Origin: Arthrobacter sp. ZGTC412
Lineage (GTDB): Bacteria > Actinomycetota > Actinomycetes > Actinomycetales > Micrococcaceae
Length of the DNA stretch: 64,000 nucleotides
NCBI RefSeq assembly: GCF_002929215.1
Contig: NZ_PJII01000002.1
Location: 149,289 to 213,288 of the forward strand
Reading direction: 5' to 3'
The notes beneath the pieces were generated by a model. It ran no database searches, had not been told where the DNA came from, and saw only the letters and a program-made list of their open reading frames with translations. This document shows, one piece after another, positions 24,777 to 35,095 of the stretch. Position 1 is the first letter of the stretch. The number at the start of each line of letters is the position of its first letter. The position numbers and the translations under genes are program-made.

Positions 24777-25898
24777 TCAGCGCCGCACTGACCAGCGGGT
24801 TGCCGCCAGCGCCTGTGCTGTCCGGGATCCCGGACGGACGTCGGCCTGGCATGCGCTGCTGACGGATCCGCGGCCGGCAAGGATCTGAGCAGCCGCGAGT
24901 TCCGCCATCCCCGACGACGTCTGGAACCCATAACCACCCTGGCCGGCGAGCCAATAAAAGCCGGGAGCTTCGGCATCAAATCCGGCCACCGGGACGCCGT
25001 CGGCAGCTTCTGTGCGCAACCCCGTCCAAGCCCGACGGACGTCGCTAATGCCCAGCGAGGTCACTTGGTTCAGCCGGGCCACCAGTCGTTCCACGTCCCC
25101 GGGCCGGGGCTTGGCGTCTTCGGGCCCGCTGGGAACAGATTCGGACGGGGAGATCAGCACGTCATTACCTTCACGGCGGAAGTAGAACGTATTGTCCGCG
25201 GCCGCCACCATGGGGCTGTGCTCCGGCAAGGGTCGTTCGACGGCGGCAATCGCGGCGGTGCGCCGGTACGGCTGCAGCCCGAGCTTCTCCACACCGCTGA
25301 TGACCGCGAGTTCGTCCGCCCAGGCACCGGCGGCGTTGACCAGGACGCCCGCCTCGAACGCCTCCATGCCGGCGCCCACCTGCCAGCCGGAGCCAAGGCG
25401 CTGCGCGGAATGGACCCTCGCGCCTGTAATGATGTCCGCCCCGGCGGACAGCGCGAGCTGCCGGTGGTCCGCCAGCAGCAGGGGCGCGTTGCAGCCAAAG
25501 GACCCAGTATCCAGTCCGGCAGCGGCGAACGAATCCGGGACCAGTGCCGGGCAGAGCTCCAGCGCTTCTGTAGGGGTGATGGAGCGCATGTGGCCGCTGG
25601 CTTCCGCGGCCACTGCTTCCTCGGTCCCGATCAGCATAAAGCTACGGGGTGTGAGCACAGGTTCGGTCAGCTCAGCATCGCGGGCAGCGATCAGCTCGAG
25701 GGTCCGGACCGTGAGTTCCTGGACCACGGGCGGACCGTAGCTCGGGATGAGTTGGCGGGCCGAGCGGGAGGACGTGTGGTACGCCAACTCCTGCTCAGCC
25801 TCCACCAGTGCCACGCTGCATTTGCCTGCCAGGGCCGAGGCCAGGGAAAGCCCGGCAATGCCGCCGCCAACAATCAGGACATCGTAATGTGCTGCCAT
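24777..25898 (-). CDS. FAD-dependent amine/amino-acid oxidase (DAO family)
   Basis: A 373-residue flavoprotein. The N-terminus YDVLIVGGGIAGLSLASALA is the Rossmann FAD site, followed by an acidic strand end (ALVEAEQELAYHTSSRSARQ). VLVNAAGAWADELA and the C-terminal GFYWLAGQGGYGFQTSSGMA complete the DAO pattern. Such enzymes oxidise glycine, sarcosine, D-amino acids or related amines. The gene lies between kbl (producing glycine) and hutI on the same strand, which suggests an amino-acid substrate, perhaps glycine; this is inference. The stop lies 11 nt before hutI. Confidence 0.85.
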   Translation of the reverse strand: MAAHYDVLIVGGGIAGLSLASALAGKCSVALVEAEQELAYHTSSRSARQLIPSYGPPVVQELTVRTLELIAARDAELTEPVLTPRSFMLIGTEEAVAAEASGHMRSITPTEALELCPALVPDSFAAAGLDTGSFGCNAPLLLADHRQLALSAGADIITGARVHSAQRLGSGWQVGAGMEAFEAGVLVNAAGAWADELAVISGVEKLGLQPYRRTAAIAAVERPLPEHSPMVAAADNTFYFRREGNDVLISPSESVPSGPEDAKPRPGDVERLVARLNQVTSLGISDVRRAWTGLRTEAADGVPVAGFDAEAPGFYWLAGQGGYGFQTSSGMAELAAAQILAGRGSVSSACQADVRPGSRTAQALAATRWSVRR

Positions 25899-25939
25899 GG
25901 CACCATCCTTGCAGAGTTAGGCGCGGACAGTGGCTGCCT

Positions 25940-27136
25940 TCAGGCTGCCACCTCGGCGCGGCTGGTGACGAAGGCACGCACGCAGGTTTCGACGTCGTCC
26001 GCTGAGTGCGCGGCGGAAAGCTGCACACGGATCCTGGCTGCTCCGCGCGGAACCACGGGGAAACTGAAGGCGGTGACGAAGACGCCATGCTGCAGCATCC
26101 GGTCGGCAACTTTGGCGGCGAGCACGGCGTCGCCGAACATCACCGGAACAATGGCGTGCTCACCCGGCAGGAGGTCAAAGCCCTCCTCGGTCATCCGCCG
26201 GCGGAACAGCGCGGCGTTCTCAAAGAGCGTGCGCCGCAGGTCCGCAGAATTTTCCACCAAATCGAGGGCCTTGATGGTGGCGGCAACGATGGCCGGGGCC
26301 AACGAGTTCGAGAAAAGGTAGGGTCGGGCCTTCTGCCGGAGCATCGCCACCACTTCCGAGCGGCCGGAGACGTATCCCCCGGACGCTCCGCCCAGCGCCT
26401 TCCCGAACGTGCCGGTGTAGATGTCCACCCGGTGCGATACCCCTGCATGCTCCGGCGTGCCGGCGCCGGTTGCGCCCATGAAACCCACGGCGTGGGAATC
26501 GTCCACCATCACCAGGGCGTCGTGCTTTTCGGCGAGGTCGCAGATGGCTTCCAGCGGTGCCAGGTACCCGTCCATCGAGAAGACGCCGTCGGTAACGATA
26601 ATCTTGCGGCGGGCATCCTTCGCTTCAACGAGCTTCGCCTCCAGGTCCGCCATGTCCTGGTTGGCGTACCGGTACCGCTGCGCTTTGCACAGCCGGATGC
26701 CATCGATGATGGACGCATGGTTCAGGGTGTCGGAGATGATGGCGTCATCAGGACCGAAAAGGGACTCGAAGACCCCGCCGTTGGCGTCGAAGCAGCTGGA
26801 GAACAAAATAGTGTCCTCGGTCCCCAGGAACCGGGAGACGCGGGCCTCGAGTTCCAGGTGCAGGTCCTGGGTGCCGCAGATGAACCGCACGCTGGCCATG
26901 CCGAAGCCGCGTTCGTCCATGGCTGCCTTGGCCGCATTGATAATGTCCGGGTGGTCAGCGAGGCCCAAGTAGTTGTTGGCGCAGAAGTTCAGCACGTTGG
27001 CGCCCTGCTGGCCGATGATGCCTGCGGTGATGTGGCTTGACTGGGGCGAGTTGATGCTGCGTTCGGTCTTGAAGAGTCCCGCGGTGCGTATGTCCTCCAG
27101 CTCGGTGCTCAGCTGGTCCTTGATCGAGGTGTACAT
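25940..27136 (-). CDS. kbl: Glycine C-acetyltransferase (2-amino-3-ketobutyrate CoA ligase)
   Basis: A 398-residue PLP enzyme of the alpha-oxoamine synthase family that cleaves 2-amino-3-ketobutyrate with CoA into glycine and acetyl-CoA. [40 protein letters not shown] and [20 protein letters not shown] are family signatures. Lys246 in [20 protein letters not shown] binds PLP. Length matches E. coli Kbl. AAGGAA precedes ATG 27136, which lies 8 nt after the tdh stop. It completes the two-step threonine to glycine pathway. Confidence 0.95.
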   Translation of the reverse strand: MYTSIKDQLSTELEDIRTAGLFKTERSINSPQSSHITAGIIGQQGANVLNFCANNYLGLADHPDIINAAKAAMDERGFGMASVRFICGTQDLHLELEARVSRFLGTEDTILFSSCFDANGGVFESLFGPDDAIISDTLNHASIIDGIRLCKAQRYRYANQDMADLEAKLVEAKDARRKIIVTDGVFSMDGYLAPLEAICDLAEKHDALVMVDDSHAVGFMGATGAGTPEHAGVSHRVDIYTGTFGKALGGASGGYVSGRSEVVAMLRQKARPYLFSNSLAPAIVAATIKALDLVENSADLRRTLFENAALFRRRMTEEGFDLLPGEHAIVPVMFGDAVLAAKVADRMLQHGVFVTAFSFPVVPRGAARIRVQLSAAHSADDVETCVRAFVTSRAEVAA

Positions 27137-27144
27137 GGCGTTCC

Positions 27145-28191
27145 TTAGAGTTGGGTCCAGTCGAGGACAACTTTTCCGCCTGCGCCGCTGCGGGCAAGGT
27201 CGAAGCCCTTCTCCCACTGGACAGCAGGGAGCGTATCAGTGACGACGGCGGAGATGCCCGCGTGCAGCACGGGGTTGGACGAGAGCATGGCGCTCATGGC
27301 GTACCAGGTCTCGTACATCTCGCGGCCGTAGATGCCTTTGAGCGTGAGCATGTGGGTCACCACCTTGCCCCAGTCAATGGCGATGTCCTGGCTGGGCAGG
27401 CCCAGCATGGCGATCCGGCCACCGTGGTTCATGTTGTCAATCATCTCCGGCAGGGCGGTGGGGTGGCCGGACATTTCCATCCCGATGTCAAAGCCTTCGC
27501 GCATCCCCAGTTCCCGCTGGGCGTCGCGGACGCGGGTGGTGGAGACGTCGATGGCAAGGTCTGCGCCGAGCTGCCGGGCCAGGTCCAGGCGCGGCTTCGA
27601 GACGTCGGTGATAGCGATCTTGCGGGCGCCGGCATGGCGTGCGACGGCGATGGCCATCAGCCCGATAGGACCGGCACCGGTAATGAGCACGTCTTCGCCC
27701 ACGAGCGGAAAGCTCAGGGCGGTGTGGACTGCATTGCCGAAGGGGTCGAAGATGGCGCCGAGCTCGGGAGTAACGGAAGGATCGTGGTGGACCCACACGT
27801 TGGTTTCCGGGATCACCACGTACTCTGCGAACGCGCCGTCCCGCTGCACGCCCACGCTGACCGTGTGAATGCACATCTGCCGACGGCCGGCCCGGCAGTT
27901 CCGGCAGATTCCGCAGACCACGTGGCCCTCACCGGACACCCGGTCACCCACTTTGACGTCGCGGACGTCTTCGCCGATTTCCACCACTTCGCCGTAAAAC
28001 TCGTGGCCGGGGATGAGGGGAGCTTCAATGATCCCCTGCGCCCAGGAATCCCAGGACTGGATGTGCAGGTCCGTGCCGCAGATCCCGGTGGTCATGACCC
28101 GGATCTTGACGTCGGCGGGGCCGGCCACCGGTTCGGGGCGGTCCACCAACTCGAAGCCGGCCTGCGGGCCTGCCTTGTACAAAGCCTTCAT
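27145..28191 (-). CDS. tdh: L-threonine 3-dehydrogenase
   Basis: A 348-residue zinc medium-chain dehydrogenase that oxidises threonine to 2-amino-3-ketobutyrate with NAD+. Catalytic Cys38 is in [19 protein letters not shown] and His63-Glu64 in [18 protein letters not shown]. Structural zinc is at [15 protein letters not shown], and NAD+ binds at [20 protein letters not shown]. The family-specific segment [20 protein letters not shown] is present. AAGGAAG lies before ATG 28191. First gene of tdh-kbl, divergent from a LysR gene. Confidence 0.95.
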   Translation of the reverse strand: MKALYKAGPQAGFELVDRPEPVAGPADVKIRVMTTGICGTDLHIQSWDSWAQGIIEAPLIPGHEFYGEVVEIGEDVRDVKVGDRVSGEGHVVCGICRNCRAGRRQMCIHTVSVGVQRDGAFAEYVVIPETNVWVHHDPSVTPELGAIFDPFGNAVHTALSFPLVGEDVLITGAGPIGLMAIAVARHAGARKIAITDVSKPRLDLARQLGADLAIDVSTTRVRDAQRELGMREGFDIGMEMSGHPTALPEMIDNMNHGGRIAMLGLPSQDIAIDWGKVVTHMLTLKGIYGREMYETWYAMSAMLSSNPVLHAGISAVVTDTLPAVQWEKGFDLARSGAGGKVVLDWTQL

Positions 28192-28322
28192 CGGCTTCCT
28201 TACTCTTCGTCTTGCGTCATCGGCAGGTGCTGCCCTCCTCATTACAGCGAGGAAGAAGCTTTAGCACAACCGCTATTTTCTCAATCAACGATGTAGCAGG
28301 AGCTAATGCATAGACTGGACTG

Positions 28323-29234
28323 GTGGAGATACACCAGCTTGAAATCCTGCGTGAACTCGGGGCCCTGGGCAGCGTCAAGGCGGTAGCGGACACGCTGATG
28401 GTCACGCCCTCGGCCGTGTCCCAGCAGTTGGCACTCCTTCAGCGGACGGTGGAGGTGCCGCTGACGCGCAAGGAGGGCCGTAACCTCGTGCTCACAGAGG
28501 CCGGCCAGGTGCTGGCAGACGCCGGGGCCGCCGTCGTAAACGCCATGGCGGACGCGCGCGGCGCGATCGGGAGCTATCACGGCACCCCGGCCGGCAGGGT
28601 AACCCTGTCCGGCTTCCACAGTGTGGGGCAGGCGGTATTTGCCCCGCTCGCGAGGATTCTGGATGCGCCGGGACAGCCGCGGATCGAACTTTCGGACGAG
28701 GACGTGGCGCAGCAGGACTTCCCTGCCCTCACCGCCCGCTACGACCTGGTGCTGGCCCACCGTATGGACCACAGTCCCCGGTGGCCGGCGGAGCGGGTTA
28801 CGGTGATTCCCCTCGCCCACGAACCCCTCGACGTGGCGCTGCCTGCCGGGCACCCCCTGGCCGGGAAGGCGGCCGTGACAGCGGGCGACGTCGGCGGGGA
28901 GGCCTGGGTGACCAGCCACACCGGCTACTCCCCGGCGGATGTGTTGTCCGCCGTCGCCGCCGTTTCCAGCCGCGAACTAAACATCGTGCACCGGATCAAC
29001 GACTATTCCACGGTGGCGGCGCTGGTGGCCGCCGGCGGAGTGGTGGGGCTGCTGCCAAGGTACACCGCCGGGCCGGTGCTCAACCCGGACATCGTGCTGC
29101 GGCCCCTCGAGGGGATCAGCACTCGGCGCCGGATCGACCTGCTGGCACGGCCCGAGAACCTGAAGCGGCGCTCCGTCATTATTGTCTCCGAGGCGCTGCA
29201 GGGCATCATGGCCGGGCTCGTGGAACAAGGCTGA
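28323..29234 (+). CDS. LysR-family transcriptional regulator, divergent from tdh-kbl
   Basis: A 303-residue regulator starting with GTG 28323. The HTH spans residues 2-58 (LEILRELGALGSVKAVADTL, MVTPSAVSQQLALLQRTVEV), followed by a type 2 periplasmic-binding effector domain. The sequence VSQQLALLQRTVEVPLTRKE resembles the actinobacterial LysG/ArgP-like branch. It sits 131 bp from the tdh start in the opposite direction, the usual LysR layout, so it probably controls threonine catabolism. Effector unknown; its stop runs into a shared hairpin with the next, convergent gene. Confidence 0.87.
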   Translation: MEIHQLEILRELGALGSVKAVADTLMVTPSAVSQQLALLQRTVEVPLTRKEGRNLVLTEAGQVLADAGAAVVNAMADARGAIGSYHGTPAGRVTLSGFHSVGQAVFAPLARILDAPGQPRIELSDEDVAQQDFPALTARYDLVLAHRMDHSPRWPAERVTVIPLAHEPLDVALPAGHPLAGKAAVTAGDVGGEAWVTSHTGYSPADVLSAVAAVSSRELNIVHRINDYSTVAALVAAGGVVGLLPRYTAGPVLNPDIVLRPLEGISTRRRIDLLARPENLKRRSVIIVSEALQGIMAGLVEQG

Positions 29235-29235
29235 C

Positions 29236-29301
29236 CCCCAACTGGGTAACGCTAAGTGTCGTTTTCAACGTCGAAAACGACACTTGCCGCTACCTACTTT
29301 G
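29236..29301. terminator. Bidirectional hairpin between convergent genes (dispersed hairpin family, site B)
   Basis: Inner stem AAGTGTCGTTTTC pairs perfectly with GAAAACGACACTT; the outer part, beginning CCCAACTGGGTA, pairs with mismatches. It starts just after the LysR stop and covers the last codons of the convergent gene at 29294. It is related to sites at 2841 and 30022. Confidence 0.7.
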
Positions 29302-29890
29302 CGTGCCCTTTACCCTTGCCGTGTCCGTGGCCTCTGCCCAGCCCAAATCCACGGCCGTCACCGGCCCCCTCAACAATCCGCGCTGCCGTAACCTGATCCC
29401 CGTTCTTCACCCCGGAGATCCGGACAATGTCACCCGCGGCGATGTCCGCGATAGTGCCTGGTGCCGGCTTGAGCCGTTTGGCACCGTTGGGCGTTGCGGA
29501 AGAGCCGCCCGCAGCTGCCGCCGGCACCTGCCGAATCGTCGTTTCGGCATTGACGGTGTACGTCTGCGAGTAGCCATCCTCACTCTTGACGATGATGGAC
29601 GTAGCGCTGACGGCGTCCACCGTGCCGCGCTGCTCAAGGATGGTCTCGAAAGTTCCGTCCGCCTTCTTGACCACGCTCTCACTGTGCAAATGCTGGGGGC
29701 GCTGGGCTTTGTCCGGCTTGGCTTTGCGGTTTTCCTGGCCGGGCGCCACCTGGGACTGGGAAGAAGAGGGCGACGGCGATGCCGCCTCGCTCGCAGCCCA
29801 CGCAAACGCAACCCCTGTCCCCGTCAGTGCGAGTACCACCGCCCCGGCGAGCAGGGTCTTGCGGAATGTCAACGGTTCCCGGACAGACAT
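29294..29890 (-). CDS. Secreted protein with OB-like repeats (DUF5666-like), basic C-terminus
   Basis: A 198-residue exported protein. After MSVREPLTFRK comes a hydrophobic signal segment LLAGAVVLALTGTGVAFAWA. A Ser/Pro/Gln-rich linker follows, then a beta-rich domain (TILEQRGTVDAVSATSIIVK, YTVNAETTIRQV, DIAAGDIVRISGVKNGDQVT) with the pattern of DUF5666 repeats. The tail is GRGHGHGKGKGHAK, rich in Gly/His/Lys, which could bind metal or polyanions. ATG 29890 has GGAAGGA 6 nt upstream; GTG 29905 and ATG 29896 are less well placed. Function unknown. Confidence 0.75.
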   Translation of the reverse strand: MSVREPLTFRKTLLAGAVVLALTGTGVAFAWAASEAASPSPSSSQSQVAPGQENRKAKPDKAQRPQHLHSESVVKKADGTFETILEQRGTVDAVSATSIIVKSEDGYSQTYTVNAETTIRQVPAAAAGGSSATPNGAKRLKPAPGTIADIAAGDIVRISGVKNGDQVTAARIVEGAGDGRGFGLGRGHGHGKGKGHAK

Positions 29891-30021
29891 GCCCATTCCT
29901 TCCACGGCAACGGCAGGGCCTGTTTACCCGCGTGGTGGTGCCCTGGAGCTTCAGTGTAGGGCGGGCAGTCGCCATCGCACACGAGTAATCCGCTGTCTGT
30001 GGGACGCGAGTACTACTTAAA

Positions 30022-30089
30022 CCAAAACTGAGTAGCAGTAGGTGTCGTTTTCAGCACTCAAAACGACATTAACTGCTACCCAGTTGGGG
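30022..30089 (-). terminator. Hairpin downstream of gatB (dispersed hairpin family, site C)
   Basis: Arms 30022-30051 and 30060-30089 pair with about 6 mismatches in 30 around an 8-nt loop. It begins 10 nt past the gatB stop, so it likely ends the gatCAB message. The arm read from the right side begins CCCCAACTGGGTAGCAGTTA and matches sites at 2841 and 29236. Confidence 0.7.
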
Positions 30090-30099
30090 TTGCGCGGAG

Positions 30100-31608
30100 C
30101 TAGACGGTGACGCCCAGCTTTTCCAGGATCAGTTCCTTGACGCGGCCTGCGTCGGCCTGGCCGCGGGTGGCCTTCATAACGCCGCCCACGATCGCGCCGA
30201 TGGCCTGGACCTTGCCGCCGCGGATCTTTTCGGCAACGTCAGGCTGGGCGGCCAGTGCGGCGTCAATCGCTTCGAGCAGGGGCCCGTCGTCAGAGACCAC
30301 GGCCAGGCCGCGCTTCTCCACGATTTCGGCCGGGGTGCCTTCGCCGGCGAGCACGCCGTCCAGTACCTCTGAGGCCATCTTGTTGTTGATCTTGCCCTCT
30401 TCCACCATGCGTGAAAGCTCCACGATGGTGGCGGGCTGGACGCCAAGCTGGCCGGGGTCAACGTCCGCGTTCTTGGCGCGGCCCACGATCTCGCCCATCC
30501 ACCACTTGCGGGCCACGGAAGCCGAAGCACCGGCTGCGATGGTTTCCTCGATCTCGTCCATCACGCCGGCGTTCACCACGTCGCGGAATTCGAGGTCCGA
30601 GTAGCCCCAGTCGGCCTGCAGCCGCTTGCGGCGGGCGGCCGGCGGCTCAGGCAGGGTGGCACGGAGCTCCTCGATCCACTGGCGCGACGGAACAACAGGA
30701 ACAAGGTCCGGCTCCGGGAAGTAACGGTAGTCGTCAGCGTCGGACTTGGCCCGGCCTGACGTAGTGGTGCGGGTGTCCTCGTGCCAGTGGCGGGTTTCCT
30801 GGATGACGGGCTCACCGGCATCCAGGACAGCAGCATGGCGCTGGATCTCGTAGCGGACGGCGTGTTCAACGGCGCGCAGCGAGTTCACGTTCTTCGTCTC
30901 GGAACGAATGCCGAACCTTTCCCGGCCGTGCGGGCGGAGCGATACGTTGGCGTCGCAGCGCACATTGCCGCGTTCCATCTTCGCGTCGGACACTCCCAGG
31001 TTCTTGACGATCTCCCGCACGGCGGCCACGTAGGCCTTGGCCAGTTCGGGGGCGCGGGAACCGGCGCCCTCGATCGGCTTGGTGACGATTTCCACCAGCG
31101 GAACGCCGGCACGGTTATAGTCCACCAGCGAGAAGTCGGCGCCCTGGATACGGCCCGTGGCTCCGCCCATGTGGGTCAGCTTTCCGGCGTCCTCTTCCAT
31201 GTGCGCGCGCTCGATCTCCACGCGGAACACGGTGCCGTCAGAGAGTTCAATATCCAGGTAGCCGTCATACGCGATGGGCTCGTCGTACTGGGAGGTCTGG
31301 AAGTTCTTCGGGGTGTCCGGGTAGAAGTAGTTCTTCCGGGCGAAGCGGCAGGATTCGGCGATCTTGCAGTTGAGCGCGAGGCCGATCTTGATCGAGGACT
31401 CGATGGCGGCCTTGTTCACGACGGGCAGGACGCCGGGCATGCCGAGGTCCACCTCGTTGACGTTCGTGTTGGGCTCGTCGCCGAAGACGTTGGGTGCGGA
31501 GGAGAACATCTTGGTCTTGGTGTTGAGCTCCACGTGGACCTCGAACCCCAGGACGGGATCGTACTTCTCCATGGCCTCTTCGAAGCTCAGGATTGCGTCA
31601 GTGTTCAT
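30100..31608 (-). CDS. gatB: Asp/Glu-tRNA(Asn/Gln) amidotransferase subunit B
   Basis: A 502-residue subunit of GatCAB, which converts misacylated Glu-tRNA-Gln (and Asp-tRNA-Asn) to the amide form. The N-terminal catalytic cradle shows [60 protein letters not shown] and [13 protein letters not shown]. The C-terminal helical YqeY-like tail ([20 protein letters not shown]) binds tRNA. ATG 31608 overlaps the gatA stop by one base (TAATG) and has GGAGG upstream. Third gene of gatC-gatA-gatB. Confidence 0.97.
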   Translation of the reverse strand: MNTDAILSFEEAMEKYDPVLGFEVHVELNTKTKMFSSAPNVFGDEPNTNVNEVDLGMPGVLPVVNKAAIESSIKIGLALNCKIAESCRFARKNYFYPDTPKNFQTSQYDEPIAYDGYLDIELSDGTVFRVEIERAHMEEDAGKLTHMGGATGRIQGADFSLVDYNRAGVPLVEIVTKPIEGAGSRAPELAKAYVAAVREIVKNLGVSDAKMERGNVRCDANVSLRPHGRERFGIRSETKNVNSLRAVEHAVRYEIQRHAAVLDAGEPVIQETRHWHEDTRTTTSGRAKSDADDYRYFPEPDLVPVVPSRQWIEELRATLPEPPAARRKRLQADWGYSDLEFRDVVNAGVMDEIEETIAAGASASVARKWWMGEIVGRAKNADVDPGQLGVQPATIVELSRMVEEGKINNKMASEVLDGVLAGEGTPAEIVEKRGLAVVSDDGPLLEAIDAALAAQPDVAEKIRGGKVQAIGAIVGGVMKATRGQADAGRVKELILEKLGVTV

Positions 31609-33164
31609 TATTTTGCCTCCTTGGCTTCGACGAGCTCGCCCAGTTCTGGGGCCTGGGCCAGCAGCGGGCCGCCCCACTTGGCTTCCAGCAGCGACTCAAG
31701 GACGGCGCCTACACGGTACAGGCGGGCATCTTCGCGGGCGGGTGCCAGCAGCTGGATGCCTACGGGCAGCCCGTCCTCGTCCGCGAGGCCGCCGGGAAGC
31801 GACAGACCCGGAACTCCGGCGAGGTTGGCGGGGATGGTGGCGACGTCGTTGAGGTACATGGCCAGCGGATCGTCCAGCTTCTCGCCGAGGCGGAAAGCGG
31901 TGGTGGGGGCGGTGGGCGAAATCAGGACGTCGGCCACGGTGAAGGCTGCCTCGAAGTCGCGCTGAACCAGCGTGCGGACCTTCTGTGCCGAGCCGTAGTA
32001 GGCGTCGTAGTAGCCGGCGGACAGCGCGTAGGTGCCCAGGATGATGCGGCGCTTCACTTCGTCGCCGAAGCCGGCGGCGCGGGTGGCACCCATCACGCGC
32101 TCGATGGTCATGGGACCGTCCTCGGGGAGGACCCGCAGGCCGTACCGGACGCCGTCGAACTTGGCGAGGTTGGAGGACGCCTCGGAAGGCATGATCAGGT
32201 AATAGGCGCCCAGGGCGTACTGGAAGTTGGGGCAGGAGACCTCAACGATTTCCGCGCCGGCCTCCTTGAGGAGCTCCAGGGAGTCATTGAAGCGGTTTTC
32301 GACGCCGGCCTGGTAGCCCTCGCCGTGCAGCTCCTTGATGATGCCGATCCGCATGCCCTCGACGTTGCCCGTTTTGGCGGCGGCCACGAGGTCTGCCAGC
32401 GGGTCCGCGAGGGAGGTGGAGTCACGGGGATCGTGCCCGCCGATGACCTCGTGCAGGAGGGCTGAGTCCAGGACCGTGCGGGAAACCGGACCGATCTGGT
32501 CCAGCGAGGATGCCATCGCAATGGCACCGTAGCGGGACACGCTGCCGTAAGTGGGCTTAACGCCCACGGTGCCGGTGACGGCGCCGGGCTGGCGGATGGA
32601 CCCACCGGTGTCGGTTCCGAGGGCAAGGGGCGCCTCGAAAGCAGCGACGGCGGCAGCGGACCCGCCGCCGGAGCCACCCGGGATCCGGTCCAGGTCCCAC
32701 GGATTGCGGGTAGGGCCGTAGGCGGAGTGCTCCGTGGAGGAGCCCATGGCGAACTCGTCGAGGTTGGTCTTGCCCAGGATGGGCATCTTCGCGGCGCGCA
32801 GGCGCTCGACGACGGTGGCGTCGTAGGGGCTGTGCCAGCCTTCGAGGATTTTGGAGCCTGCCGTGGTGGGCTGGCCCACCGTGACGATGAGGTCCTTCAC
32901 GGCGATGGGGACGCCGGCGAGGACGTGCAGGGCTTCGGCTTCGGCGCCACCGGCGGCGCGGATGGCGTCCACCTCGGCGGCGACGGCGAGGGCTTCCTCG
33001 GCGTTGACGTGCAGGAAGGCGTTGACGCCGCGTTCGCCGCCGTCTACTGCCGCAATCCGGTCAAGGTACGCCTGGGTGACCTCGATGGAGGTGACCTCGC
33101 CGGCGGCCAGCTTTTCGGCCAGCTTGGCGGCGGAGAGTCGGATGAGTTCTTTGGTGTCAGTCAT
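31608..33164 (-). CDS. gatA: Asp/Glu-tRNA(Asn/Gln) amidotransferase subunit A
   Basis: A 518-residue amidase-signature enzyme that liberates ammonia from glutamine for GatB. Lys90 ([11 protein letters not shown]), Ser165 in [19 protein letters not shown] and Ser189 in [18 protein letters not shown] form the Ser-cisSer-Lys triad by alignment with known GatA spacing. ATG 33164 lies 2 nt after the gatC stop. Length is typical. No missing residue noted. Confidence 0.97.
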   Translation of the reverse strand: MTDTKELIRLSAAKLAEKLAAGEVTSIEVTQAYLDRIAAVDGGERGVNAFLHVNAEEALAVAAEVDAIRAAGGAEAEALHVLAGVPIAVKDLIVTVGQPTTAGSKILEGWHSPYDATVVERLRAAKMPILGKTNLDEFAMGSSTEHSAYGPTRNPWDLDRIPGGSGGGSAAAVAAFEAPLALGTDTGGSIRQPGAVTGTVGVKPTYGSVSRYGAIAMASSLDQIGPVSRTVLDSALLHEVIGGHDPRDSTSLADPLADLVAAAKTGNVEGMRIGIIKELHGEGYQAGVENRFNDSLELLKEAGAEIVEVSCPNFQYALGAYYLIMPSEASSNLAKFDGVRYGLRVLPEDGPMTIERVMGATRAAGFGDEVKRRIILGTYALSAGYYDAYYGSAQKVRTLVQRDFEAAFTVADVLISPTAPTTAFRLGEKLDDPLAMYLNDVATIPANLAGVPGLSLPGGLADEDGLPVGIQLLAPAREDARLYRVGAVLESLLEAKWGGPLLAQAPELGELVEAKEAK

Positions 33165-33166
33165 GC

Positions 33167-33463
33167 TTATGCCTCATCCAGGATTGCCGGGACTTTGAAA
33201 CGGTTCTCGTCGGAGTCCGGTGCGCCGGAGAGCGCCTGCTCCGCGGTGAAGGTGTGTCCCACAACGTCCTCGCGGAACACGTTGTTCAGCGGGATGGGGT
33301 GGGACGTGGCCGGGACGTCATCACCGGCAGCTTCGCTCACGGACTTGACCGAATCAACGATGACCGCAAGTTCTCCGGCCATCCTGTCCAGCTCTTGGGC
33401 ACTCATCTCAATGTGAGCGAGCCGCGCGAGGTGCGCGACGTCGTCACGGTTGATCGCAGCCAT
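33167..33463 (-). CDS. gatC: Asp/Glu-tRNA(Asn/Gln) amidotransferase subunit C
   Basis: A 98-residue GatC, the small subunit that wraps the GatA-GatB interface. [20 protein letters not shown] and the tail [16 protein letters not shown] are diagnostic. GGGGAG precedes ATG 33463. First gene of the gatCAB operon; a terminator-like hairpin lies upstream and separates it from the citrate transporter gene. Confidence 0.95.
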   Translation of the reverse strand: MAAINRDDVAHLARLAHIEMSAQELDRMAGELAVIVDSVKSVSEAAGDDVPATSHPIPLNNVFREDVVGHTFTAEQALSGAPDSDENRFKVPAILDEA

Positions 33464-33522
33464 GGATCTCCCCTGCAAAGTTTGAATTGATTTTCCGGTC
33501 CATTCTAGTGGGGAAACGATGA

Positions 33523-33560
33523 TGCCCGTCTGACATCCCCCAGCGGGCGTCAGACGGGCA
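33523..33560 (-). terminator. Terminator-like hairpin after the citrate transporter gene
   Basis: A perfect 12-bp stem (TGCCCGTCTGAC at 33523-33534 with 33549-33560) around a 14-nt loop, 50 nt past the transporter stop on the minus strand and before gatC. Only a weak T-rich tail follows. Confidence 0.7.
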
Positions 33561-33610
33561 CCTTCAGACCGGGCTCCCGCCCATAAAGGCAGGACCACGG
33601 CAGCTACAGA

Positions 33611-35095
33611 CTAACCGATTCCGATGGCTCCGGTCAGCACGCCAATTCCCAGCATGACCAGGGAAACTACCGCGCTGCGCCACAGGACTTTCTTGTGGTG
33701 GTCGCCGAGGTCCACCTTGGCCAGGGACACCAGGAGCAGGATGGCGGGTACCAGCGGGCTCTGCATGTGGAACGGCTGGCCGGTGATGGAGGCGCGGGCC
33801 ATTTCGGCTGCGCTGATTCCGTAGTGGCCGGCAGTCTCGCTCAGGACAGGGAGGACGCCGAAGTAGAAGGCGTCATTGCTCATAAAGAACGTCATGGGAA
33901 TGCTGAGGACGCCGGTGATGACGGCCATAAACGGGCCCATGCTGGACGGGATGATCTGTACCAGCCACGCAGACATGGCTTCCACCATGCCCGTGCCGGT
34001 GAGGACGCCGGTCAGGACGGCGGCGGCCATAACCATGCTGACCACGGCAACAATCGAAGGCGCGTGGGCCACGATCTGGGCGGCCTGGTCCTTGACGTGC
34101 GGGAAGTTTACCAGCAGGGCGATGGCTGAACCCACCATAAAGACGTACGGCAGGGGCACGAGGTCTGCGATGAGCATGCCCATCACGGCGACGGTGAGGC
34201 CAAGGTTGAACCACTGCAGCTTGGGGCGGAGCGTCTTGCGGTTGGGGTCCAGCGCGGTGTCAGCCATTGCGGTGTCGTTGTCATCAACAAGGGTCCCGGT
34301 GCGTTCCAGCACCGCGACGCCACTCATGGGAGCAGGGCTTCCGACGGCGGGGCCTCCCGTTGCGGGAACAGGTGAGGTACCGCGGCCTGAACCACCGCGG
34401 AACGTGCCGTTGCCGCCGGCGGGAGCGCCGCCGTCGAACGCTTCGGCGGTATCCGGGACGCCCCAGATCTCCGGTTGTGTGGCGCGGAGGCGGTTGCGCT
34501 CCTGCAGGCCGAGCAGCCAGGCGAAGGCCATGACGACGGCGATGCCCGCGAGGAGGGACGGCAGCATAGGAACAAAGACCTCGTTGACGTCGATCTTGAG
34601 GGCGCTGGCGGCGCGGGCGGTGGGGCCGCCCCACGGGACGATGTTCATGGTGCCGTTGGCCAGGCCGGCCACGCAGGTAAGGACCACGGGGCTCATCTTA
34701 AGGCGGAGGTAGATCGGCAGCATGGCCGCGGTGGTGAGGATGAAGGTGGTGGAGCCGTCGCCGTCAAGGGACACTGCGGCTGCGAGGATGGCGGTACCCA
34801 GGACCACCTTGGCGGGGTCGTTGCCGAGTTTGCGGAGGATGAACCGGACCAGGGGGTCAAAAAGCCCCACGTCGATCATCAGTCCGAAGTAGATGATGGC
34901 GAACATCAACAGGGCTGCTGTGGAGGTCATGGCCTTCATGGAATCCATGACCATGTCGCCAATGCCGAGGCCGGCACCGGCAAAAAGACCAAAAACTGTA
35001 GGGACGATGATCAACGCCAGCACTGGCGTCAACTTCTTCGTCATGATCAGCACCATGAATACCGCGATCATTGCGAATCCAAGTATTACCAGCAC
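33611..35095 (-). CDS. CitMHS-family citrate-metal:H+ symporter
   Basis: A 494-residue secondary transporter with about 12 membrane segments. The N-terminal MIAVFMVLIMTKKLTPVLAL, the motif SLDGDGSTTFILTTAAMLPI and FFMSNDAFYFGVLPVLSETA are characteristic of CitM/CitH proteins that import citrate complexed with Mg2+ or Ca2+. The central loop (about residues 205-275) is unusually long, Gly/Ala/Pro-rich and likely cytoplasmic. GTG 35095 is chosen because AAGGAG lies 7 nt upstream. Divergent from a CitA/CitB-like sensor pair that probably induces it. Confidence 0.92.
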   Translation of the reverse strand: MLVILGFAMIAVFMVLIMTKKLTPVLALIIVPTVFGLFAGAGLGIGDMVMDSMKAMTSTAALLMFAIIYFGLMIDVGLFDPLVRFILRKLGNDPAKVVLGTAILAAAVSLDGDGSTTFILTTAAMLPIYLRLKMSPVVLTCVAGLANGTMNIVPWGGPTARAASALKIDVNEVFVPMLPSLLAGIAVVMAFAWLLGLQERNRLRATQPEIWGVPDTAEAFDGGAPAGGNGTFRGGSGRGTSPVPATGGPAVGSPAPMSGVAVLERTGTLVDDNDTAMADTALDPNRKTLRPKLQWFNLGLTVAVMGMLIADLVPLPYVFMVGSAIALLVNFPHVKDQAAQIVAHAPSIVAVVSMVMAAAVLTGVLTGTGMVEAMSAWLVQIIPSSMGPFMAVITGVLSIPMTFFMSNDAFYFGVLPVLSETAGHYGISAAEMARASITGQPFHMQSPLVPAILLLVSLAKVDLGDHHKKVLWRSAVVSLVMLGIGVLTGAIGIG

